Of a stretch of DNA of 64,000 nt, positions 57,898-64,000 are shown piece after piece; the first letter of the stretch is position 1, and each line of letters opens with the position of its first letter. Origin of the DNA: Acidobacteriota bacterium (GTDB lineage Bacteria; Acidobacteriota; Blastocatellia; Pyrinomonadales; Pyrinomonadaceae); the NCBI GenBank assembly GCA_020199775.1, contig JAIVJZ010000042.1:95605-159604 (forward strand). Reading direction: 5' to 3'. A model generated the notes under the pieces. The model worked only from the letters and a program-made list of their open reading frames with translations, was not told where the DNA came from and searched no databases. A program made the position numbers and the translations under genes.

Positions 57898-59775
57898 TCA
57901 CGGCACGCAGCGGTCGAGGCGCGAGGCGAGGAGATCGCTGCTCTTGAGGCGGCGTGTTGCGGTGTCGAGCGAGAGGCGCACGCCTAACCTCCCGTTCGCA
58001 CAGTTGAGCCTGATAAGGCTCTCGCCCTTGCCGTCGCCGGAGAGGGCTTCGCCCGCCTTGCACTCACCCCAGGGGGAGGCGGAGGCGAACTGTCGGCGCA
58101 TCCGTTCGAGATCGAGGCCAGGGGCGGCCAGCGCCTCGGCGGCCTTTGCATCCCATGAACCGAGGAGCCGCACGACCGACTCCATCGCCTTATTCGTCTC
58201 TTCCGAAGGCGGCATCACCGACTGCGTGTGCAGGGCTTGGACGCGGGGCGGGCTCGTCGGCGCGAGCGTAATCGAGACATTCACCCACCCTCGCTCGCAC
58301 GGCATCTTCCACGACCCGCGCAGTGCGTTCTCGGCATCAATTTTCGCGTCCGTGCGACAGGCGCCATGCCTCTCCGCGAGCTCTTTGAAGCCGGCGGCGC
58401 GGCGTGGGGCGGGCTCGTCCATGAAGAGGTTGTCGGCGGCGATGCGCGACGCTAAGGCGTCATCCCACTTGTTAACGAGTTGCGACACATCCCTCTGCGC
58501 CGCGAGGAGCGCGGGCGAGGGCTGGATGACGCGCTTCTGCAAAGCGCCCGTGCGGTGCAAGGCGGTGACAGCGTCGTTGAACATCACGTTCCAGCCGCCA
58601 TAGGTGACGTTCGCCATCCCGATCAACCCGACGCCGTACTCCGGCAGCCAGCGCATCAGAGAGCCGTAGCCGGGCAAACCCCCACCGTGGCTGACGATGT
58701 AATCGTGGCGGCAGTCCTGCGTGACGGAGAGGCCGTAGCCGTAGGAGTAGCTGCTGAGCTGGAGCGGGGCGTCGACGGCGTTGCGGAAGACGCTCGTTCC
58801 CTCGGCCCGCCACGCCTGCTGCATCTCGCGGGCGGAGGCGCGCGAGATCGGCCCCCGCTCCGGGTCGTCGCGCGGCGGGAAGGCCGACATCAGAAAAGCG
58901 ACGTAGCGTGCGAGGTCGCGCGCCGAAGTCCAGAGACCCCCCATCGGGCCGAACGAGCCGTGGGCGAGCAGCCCCTCTGATTTCCACGCGTTGTCCTCCA
59001 AACGGTACCCCGCCGCGACGCGCTCGCGCGGGATTTCGCTCACCTCGAAGGTGCTGGCGCTCATCCCCAACGGTCGGAGAATCTCGTCACGAACGTACTG
59101 TGCGTAGGGCCGCCCCGAGGCACGGGCTACGACTTGGCCGAGGATGGCGAATCCGTAGTTCGAATACTCGAAGGCCACGCCGGGCGGGTTGGAGAAGGGA
59201 ATGCCGGCGCGCATCCACCCCCGCATCGTCTCGTCGCTCTGCGCCAGCTGGCGGTCGCCCCAGGGGTTATCTTCAGGGAAGCCTTCGGAGTGCGTGAGCA
59301 GGTGGCGGATCGTGATCGCGGGCGAGTCCTTCGTCGGGTAGGGGAGCCCGGCGAGCGACGGCACGTAACGCGAGACGGGGTCATCCAAAGAGAGCTTGCC
59401 TTCGTCGCGCAGCTTGAGGACGGCCATCGCCGTGAAACTCTTTGTCATCGAGGCGATGCGGAAGACCGAGTCGGGCGTGACGGGCGCGCGCGTTTGTGTG
59501 TCCTGCACGCCCGCCGTCTTCACCCAGACCAGCTCTCCGTCAACGATGATGCCCATCACGGCGCCCGGCCTCCGGTACCGCTCAAACCAGACCGCAAACT
59601 GCCGCTCGATCTCGGGAAGGGCGGCCGCCAACTTGCGCGCTCGTTCCGGGTCGACGAAGCGCGGCGGCGGCATCGCCCCGGTCGAGAAATGGCGCTGAGC
59701 GCCCGAGACGCACACGACGGAGACGAGCAGAAAGAAGATGGTCAGGATTGTTATGAGTCTCCGGGCGTGACGCAT
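57898..59775 (-). CDS. Secreted class C beta-lactamase-like serine hydrolase
   Basis: 625 aa from ATG 59775, which has GGAGG 8 nt upstream; the frame opens 14 codons earlier. Signal peptide: MRHARRLITILTIFFLLVSV, cleaved near VSGAQ. The beta-lactamase/D-alanyl-D-alanine carboxypeptidase domain (~50-400) has SMTK (Ser nucleophile and Lys), YSNYG (YxN) and HGGGLPGYG (the third-motif HGG). The C-terminal ~200 residues form an extra domain with two similar sections, common in acidobacterial members. Probably a periplasmic peptidase or esterase; resistance to beta-lactams cannot be claimed. Confidence 0.92.
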   Translation of the reverse strand: MRHARRLITILTIFFLLVSVVCVSGAQRHFSTGAMPPPRFVDPERARKLAAALPEIERQFAVWFERYRRPGAVMGIIVDGELVWVKTAGVQDTQTRAPVTPDSVFRIASMTKSFTAMAVLKLRDEGKLSLDDPVSRYVPSLAGLPYPTKDSPAITIRHLLTHSEGFPEDNPWGDRQLAQSDETMRGWMRAGIPFSNPPGVAFEYSNYGFAILGQVVARASGRPYAQYVRDEILRPLGMSASTFEVSEIPRERVAAGYRLEDNAWKSEGLLAHGSFGPMGGLWTSARDLARYVAFLMSAFPPRDDPERGPISRASAREMQQAWRAEGTSVFRNAVDAPLQLSSYSYGYGLSVTQDCRHDYIVSHGGGLPGYGSLMRWLPEYGVGLIGMANVTYGGWNVMFNDAVTALHRTGALQKRVIQPSPALLAAQRDVSQLVNKWDDALASRIAADNLFMDEPAPRRAAGFKELAERHGACRTDAKIDAENALRGSWKMPCERGWVNVSITLAPTSPPRVQALHTQSVMPPSEETNKAMESVVRLLGSWDAKAAEALAAPGLDLERMRRQFASASPWGECKAGEALSGDGKGESLIRLNCANGRLGVRLSLDTATRRLKSSDLLASRLDRCVP

Positions 59776-60115
59776 CTTAAAACCTCCGCGATGAGACGAA
59801 ATCTGACAGGAAGGCATGTGGTAGAACGCGGGCGAGTATAAACAGAAACGCGTTCGGAAGTGAACCCCACTAGAGTCTTGTAACGGCTCTCTGAAGCGGC
59901 GACCCTGCGTCGAGCATTTTCTTCCCCACTTCTCCTAACACATGTGTCCTGTATCTCAGAGAGGCTTGTCTCACTACTCAATTCACGCGGGACAAGGCCG
60001 AGGTCGGAGCGCACCTGCTTGGCCGCGCCGAACCTCGATGCAATGCCGCTGGTCGCGGCGAAGGCGGTAGCCTTGACCGTCCCGGCTCCGGGAGTTGTGC
60101 AGAGTGAGAAATTGC
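59776..60115. other. Intergenic region without recognised features
   Basis: 340 bp between two minus-strand genes. It should hold the promoter of the serine hydrolase; no clear element was found. Confidence 0.4.
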
Positions 60116-60880
60116 CTAATTGCATGTCCGCTGCCTGCCGATGTTATGCGTCGCCCTCGCTGAAACCGTTCCTGCGGGCACAATCCATAACTCTATTTCA
60201 GAACACTCACGATGGCGATTCCGCGCCCTCGCCATAATCCGCCAGGCATCTATTCGGTACTGCCTTATCAGCAATCTTCTTGTATTAAGCGCCATTTCAG
60301 CCGCCCTGCGCAAATTGCTACGACGACCAGGATAAACAATGATCCGGCTTCGGATATTCGGATGTACACGTAGCGCTTCGGCATAGAATCTAAGATGATC
60401 ATCAAGTTCTTCCAAAGTAATTGAGACCTGCGAGGGGCAATCAGGATAAGCCGTATCGAACCTGAGCGGTTCACTAGAGGTAAATGTAAATTCAGAACCG
60501 AGGGTTGGAACCGCCACCCGTTCAGGAACAAGCCACAGCTCAGTTGTGATTCTGTCTCTAATCCCGCCTCTAACTATGATGATCCGTCTCGGATCAATCC
60601 CTCGCGAATTTACAAGGTAGTTCTGATAACCATAAAGCTTTCTGAGAAAAAGTCCCGGAGGAAAACGCTGCGGGCTATAGCCGATAATGCAGCCGCGCGC
60701 GTTCGGAGATTCGTTCAACGATTTGACCAGCAGCTCTAGATAAGCCATCTCATTATCTGCACCTATATTTCCGAACTCCGTCACTTTCTGAGTTCGGGCA
60801 TTACTCGGCTGTGCAGAAGCATTGCCGAATGTTAGACCGAATAGAATAAAGAGAATCGGGAATGAGTGCAGATATTTCAT
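60116..60880 (-). CDS. Secreted protein with two tandem similar domains, unknown function
   Basis: 254 aa from ATG 60880 (MKYLHSFPILFILFGL, signal peptide cleaved near NASA); the frame opens up to 61054 without coding features. Two sections of the mature part resemble each other: a first one with SPNARGCIIGY, YQNYLVNSRGIDPRRIIIV and ELWLVP, and a second with HPNIRSRIIVYPG, TRRLLIRQYRIDAWRIMA and ELWIVP. The pattern (helix, then GIDxxRI, then a strand ending in ELWLVP) is reminiscent of OmpA-C-like folds, but the peptidoglycan-binding residues are not evident. I do not recognise a named family. Periplasmic or surface location is likely. Confidence 0.75.
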   Translation of the reverse strand: MKYLHSFPILFILFGLTFGNASAQPSNARTQKVTEFGNIGADNEMAYLELLVKSLNESPNARGCIIGYSPQRFPPGLFLRKLYGYQNYLVNSRGIDPRRIIIVRGGIRDRITTELWLVPERVAVPTLGSEFTFTSSEPLRFDTAYPDCPSQVSITLEELDDHLRFYAEALRVHPNIRSRIIVYPGRRSNLRRAAEMALNTRRLLIRQYRIDAWRIMARARNRHRECSEIELWIVPAGTVSARATHNIGRQRTCN

Positions 60881-61065
60881 CGTAAGCAACCACGAAAACG
60901 CATGACGTCCGGCATCACCCGCGACCCCGTTCAACGTACATGAGATTGTTGCTGCTGCCGGGGCGTCGGGCACATGCCGTTGTTGGGCCGCGCCCTCGGA
61001 CATAGTGTGAGCCGCACTAAGGGTGGAACCCCGGGCTATGCGCCGGTGAAGCACCCAAGGGCCCG

Positions 61066-61662
61066 TTAGGTCGGGAGGTTGTAAGACACCTTGTTCCCGG
61101 AAACCGACACATAACCAAGCTCTAGCAGTGCCTTCAGTAAGGCGCTGATTTCATCGGGGGAGAGTTGTTTAAGGAAAAGCGCTCCGACGGTACTTGTCAG
61201 GGTCGCCACAGTGCGAGGCCTGGCTGCCCCACGTTTACAAAGATCGGCGACGATCATCGCAATCCTCTCCGGCGTAGACTTGGCGTTACCCGCCTTCAGG
61301 AGTGGAATGTCGCCGACCGTCTTGACCCGCAGGGCGCGGATTTTACGAGTCTTGAGATGACTGATGAGCGGATCGAACCCCGCGTCCTTAGAGACAATAT
61401 AGAAGTAGGCTTCGGGTTCTCTCCCCGCAAACTGGCCGATGTAGAACGCGATGTGGAAATCAAGTGCATTCGGGCCGGCGCCCGAAATCTTTACATAATC
61501 GGCCTTTGAACCCATCTGTTGAAGTGCCGCCGCCGTTTCGTAAGTAATCTTGTTCTGATGAACGCCGACGAACACGATCACCCGGAAGTGATCGTGCCTG
61601 AGCGTCGATAAGTCCGCAGGCTGTACGCTCTCGTAGTCGATGAGTACGTAGTTTGTTCGCAC
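61066..61662 (-). CDS. NYN/PIN-like domain protein (putative ribonuclease)
   Basis: 198 aa. VLIDYESVQ (~6-14) gives the first catalytic Asp, NALDFHIAFYIG (~65) the second, and FYIVSKDAGFDPLISHL (~87-103) the third, in the spacing of NYN/LabA-like PIN nucleases. The C-terminal ~70 residues contain a helical region (SPDEISALLKALLELGYV) ending in a small winged-helix-like unit (GYVSVSGNKVSYNL), which may bind nucleic acid. The gene is alone on this strand, 185 bp before the secreted protein gene. Confidence 0.85.
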   Translation of the reverse strand: MRTNYVLIDYESVQPADLSTLRHDHFRVIVFVGVHQNKITYETAAALQQMGSKADYVKISGAGPNALDFHIAFYIGQFAGREPEAYFYIVSKDAGFDPLISHLKTRKIRALRVKTVGDIPLLKAGNAKSTPERIAMIVADLCKRGAARPRTVATLTSTVGALFLKQLSPDEISALLKALLELGYVSVSGNKVSYNLPT

Positions 61663-62190
61663 GCCTATTCCTCATTGCTCAGTATGGAACAACAGGCTTC
61701 TGTATCCTCGCTCCCGCGAAGCGGCCCAACTTTCTAATTCGGTTATAGCTGTAAAGGCTGTGGAGCCTATCACCACCACATTCTACGCCCCCTCGTCCCG
61801 TTCCTTTACACCTTTTTACGCACCGCCGTGCCCCCTGTCATAGTGCCTACGCTCTTCCATATTCATCAGGGGGAAACTCGGTAGTGCTGCTAAAAATATT
61901 TTGGATGTCATGGATTGTATTCAGCCGCAAGTGTTCATCTCGACATCCGGGGCTTGAAAGAAATTTTTGCGACACGTCTCCTTCATCTCGATCATCACTC
62001 ATCGGGAATCATACTCATGAACTAGAATAAGCCCTGACTGCGCGTTATCGTCGGCGGGGTTAATCGCGTCTGAATTCCTCAGAGCCGGAGGCGGGCTACG
62101 GCATATTTCAGCCATCGTCTTGAAACTCAGTAGTCCGCTATCGGAACTGTTGATGCACCTGAGCGCATTCGTATTGTGCGGAGGAGGAAT
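61663..62190. other. Divergent intergenic region, about 530 bp
   Basis: Between the NYN gene (minus) and the DUF969 gene (plus). Promoters for both are expected; no clear boxes, RNA gene or repeat was identified. Confidence 0.4.
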
Positions 62191-62952
62191 TTGAACTTGC
62201 CGGAACTTTTTAAGTTGATCGGGATAGTTATCGTGGTCGTAGGTCTCGCGCTGAAGCTGCGGACGACACTGGTGGTCGTGACTGCGGGACTCGTCACCGG
62301 CCTCATCGCGGGGTTGCCGCTCCTGTCGAGTGTGGGCGTCTTCGAGGGTGTTCCACTCTTAACCAAGCCCGGGCAAGAGGGCATCATCAACATACTGGGT
62401 CGCGCCTTCGCCGACAACCGTTTGATGACGCTTTTCATCGTCACGCTCCCGGCCATCGGGCTCGCCGAGCGTTACGGCTTGCAGGAGCAATCGGCGCAAT
62501 TCATTCGCCGCGTCAGCGCCGCGACGGTCGGCAGATTCCTCATCACCTACCAGCTTTTCCGCGTGCTGATGGGCATACTCGGCATACGCCTGCTGGGGCA
62601 TCCGGCCTTCGTCCGTCCGCTCGTCTTCCCGATGGCGCTCGGCGCGGCGGAAGCCGAAGCCGGCGCGCGTAGCGTCGAGGTTCTGCCGGAGGAGGAGGTC
62701 GAAAGGATCAAGGCCGCGTCGGCCGCGAGCGAGAACTACGGGAATTTCTACGGGCAGAATCTTTCGCCGGTGCAGGCCGGTGTCCTGCTCGTCTACGGCA
62801 CGCTGAGTTCACCGGCTCTGGGCTACCCGGTCAGTCTCTGGAGCATAGTGCTCTACGCCATTCCGGTCGCGACCCTCTCGGTCGTCGTCGCGGCCGCGCA
62901 GTTCCTCCTGCTCGACAGGCTCATGCGGAGGCGTCTGGCTAAGGCGCGCTAG
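62191..62952 (+). CDS. DUF969 membrane protein (transporter subunit)
   Basis: 253 aa from TTG 62191, placed by GGAGGAGG just upstream; GTG 62176 also opens the frame. Several hydrophobic helices ([28 protein letters not shown], and so on), plus the conserved [21 protein letters not shown] segment of DUF969 (~75-95). It is 13 bp upstream of the DUF979 gene, and these two always pair. The pair is annotated in databases, to my memory, as a putative 5-oxoproline transporter; no pyroglutamyl peptidase is seen in this window to support that. Confidence 0.88.
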   Translation: MNLPELFKLIGIVIVVVGLALKLRTTLVVVTAGLVTGLIAGLPLLSSVGVFEGVPLLTKPGQEGIINILGRAFADNRLMTLFIVTLPAIGLAERYGLQEQSAQFIRRVSAATVGRFLITYQLFRVLMGILGIRLLGHPAFVRPLVFPMALGAAEAEAGARSVEVLPEEEVERIKAASAASENYGNFYGQNLSPVQAGVLLVYGTLSSPALGYPVSLWSIVLYAIPVATLSVVVAAAQFLLLDRLMRRRLAKAR

Positions 62953-62965
62953 AGGGGAGGCATCT

Positions 62966-63940
62966 ATGCCGTCACTGACAAACATCACCGCCGCGCTCTT
63001 CAGCCTCGACACGGTCTATGTGCTGACGGGTCTCGTGCTCTGGGTCTTCGCGGCGTTGAACTTCCGCGACCGCGCCAATGCCAACCGCGCGAGCAGCGCC
63101 TTCTTCTGGCTCGTGCTCGGAATCATCTTCGCGCTGGGGAGTGTGATGCCGCACTGGCTGACCGGCGTACTGGTGCTCCTGATGGTAGGTCTCGACGGGG
63201 CGGGACGCGTCGGCCTTAAGCCGCGTAAGGGCGAGACGACGAAAACCGGGCAGGTCGCGCAAAAAGAACGAACGCCCGGGAACAAGATTTTCCTGCCGGT
63301 GCTGCTCATTCCGCTGCTGGCCTTTGGGTTCGCGCTCGCCTTCCGCCTGTTCGGCGGTGACACGAGCCGCGGCGCGCTCGTCGGTCTGGGGTTTGGCGGG
63401 GCGGCCGCCCTCGGCGCGGGTCTCGCGCTGACGAAGGGCAGAGCGCGCGAGGCTTTCGACGAGGGACGCAGGCTCAACGACTCGATGGGCTCGGTCATTA
63501 TCCTGCCGCAGTTGCTCGCCTCGCTCGGCGTCATCTTCGCGGCGAGCAGGGTGGGTGATCTCATCGCCGCAGGCATCAAAGGCGTCATTCCGGGCGAGAA
63601 CCTCTTCCTGTTGGTCGCCGCGAACTGTTTGGGGATGACGCTCTTCACGCTCGTGATGGGCAACTCGTTTGCGGCATTCCCCGTCATTACGGCGGGCGTG
63701 CTGGTTCCGCTGATCATCAAGCCGTTCGGCGTCGATCCGGCGATGGCGGCAATCGTCACCCTCACCGCCGGCTCGACCGGGACGCTGATGACGCCGATGG
63801 CGGCGAACTTCAACATCGTGCCGGCCGCACTCCTGAGCATGCGCGACCAGTACGCGGTCATCAAGTTTCAAGTGCCATTTGCCCTAACCATGTGGGTGCT
63901 GCACGTGCTGGTGCTCTGGTTGATGATTCGTCTGCTTTAA
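62966..63940 (+). CDS. DUF979 membrane protein (transporter subunit)
   Basis: 324 aa, about nine membrane helices. [18 protein letters not shown] (~172-189), [16 protein letters not shown] (~231) and [20 protein letters not shown] (~271) are typical DUF979 signatures. GGAGG lies upstream of ATG 62966. It follows the DUF969 gene with a 13 bp gap as one operon that ends at a hairpin. The motifs resemble those of ion-coupled carriers. Confidence 0.9.
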   Translation: MPSLTNITAALFSLDTVYVLTGLVLWVFAALNFRDRANANRASSAFFWLVLGIIFALGSVMPHWLTGVLVLLMVGLDGAGRVGLKPRKGETTKTGQVAQKERTPGNKIFLPVLLIPLLAFGFALAFRLFGGDTSRGALVGLGFGGAAALGAGLALTKGRAREAFDEGRRLNDSMGSVIILPQLLASLGVIFAASRVGDLIAAGIKGVIPGENLFLLVAANCLGMTLFTLVMGNSFAAFPVITAGVLVPLIIKPFGVDPAMAAIVTLTAGSTGTLMTPMAANFNIVPAALLSMRDQYAVIKFQVPFALTMWVLHVLVLWLMIRLL

Positions 63941-63960
63941 GTCAAAGGCGAACCGGCAGG

Positions 63961-63999
63961 GGCGAAGGATGTGTCAGGACATCTGACGCATCCTTCGCC
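63961..63999 (+). terminator. Hairpin after the DUF969/DUF979 operon
   Basis: GGCGAAGGATGTGTCAG, 5-base loop GACAT, then CTGACGCATCCTTCGCC: a 17 bp stem with one wobble pair, starting 20 bp after the stop. The window ends here, so a following T-run cannot be checked. Confidence 0.75.
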
Positions 64000-64000
64000 G

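Noticed and set aside
62972..63871. Minus-strand open frame of 299 codons
   Set aside because: Antisense to the DUF979 gene; extremely rich in Arg, Glu and His, no family features.

Overview
The window is dominated by a minus-strand biosynthetic gene cluster of about 46 kb. It runs from the left edge, where it is cut, to about 46.5 kb and is read from high to low coordinates. It encodes a lipo-nonribosomal peptide/polyketide assembly line. The rest (46.8-64 kb) is a mix of ordinary accessory and housekeeping genes, small hypotheticals, decayed gene fragments and a plasmid-like partition module. Base composition is fairly GC-rich. The overall gene flavour (SemiSWEET, DUF969/DUF979 pair, DUF3309 peptide, Crp/Fnr regulator with an ACECY-type tail) suggests Acidobacteriota, perhaps Blastocatellia. 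That is a judgement from protein flavour, not a proof. No rRNA, tRNA or CRISPR array was seen.

Cluster, in order of transcription: an ABC-transporter remnant (46.5-45.9 kb); a sulfotransferase fused to an SCP2 lipid-binding domain; a FAAL-ACP-C-A-PCP-E-C-A-PCP synthetase (3318 aa); a three-module NRPS whose reading frame is broken five times (34.4-25.5 kb); a heme-oxygenase-like diiron protein; a KS-AT-KR-ACP polyketide synthase whose KR looks dead; a discrete luciferase-like monooxygenase; a one-module NRPS (Gly code); a two-module NRPS (Val code, then a module with an embedded N-methyltransferase); and a final NRPS, cut by the window edge, with two modules followed in frame by a sulfotransferase domain. 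Divergently transcribed next to the cluster is a bifunctional ATP sulfurylase/APS kinase, which makes PAPS. By colinearity the visible line would build: fatty acid - D-(Orn-like) - (Tyr-like) - X - (Pro-like) - X - malonate unit - Gly - Val - N-methyl-X - X - (Phe-like) - sulfotransferase step. Two sulfotransferases plus a PAPS synthase point to a sulfated lipopeptide; I do not recognise a described product with this layout.

All five frame breaks in the 25.5-34.4 kb NRPS lie at the edges of exact repeats (124, 123, 76 and 46 bp) and coincide with loss of conserved C- or A-domain segments. I read them as collapsed repeats in a short-read or metagenome assembly rather than real decay, although real deletion cannot be excluded. 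Several fragments elsewhere (ABC transporter, nitrilase, GH1-like) show similar internal losses.

Right part (48.5-64 kb): a PhyH-type oxygenase followed by a nitrilase fragment, an ankyrin-repeat protein, a tiny DUF3309 peptide, a Crp/Fnr regulator, a degenerate receiver protein, a DUF4032-tail-like protein, a HAD phosphatase, a SemiSWEET, a GH1-like remnant, a DUF3817 protein, an HTH-ParA-HTH/zinc module carrying iteron-like repeats inside its last gene, an IS66 remnant, a secreted class C serine hydrolase, a secreted tandem-domain protein, a NYN/PIN-like protein, and a DUF969/DUF979 transporter pair ending at a strong hairpin.
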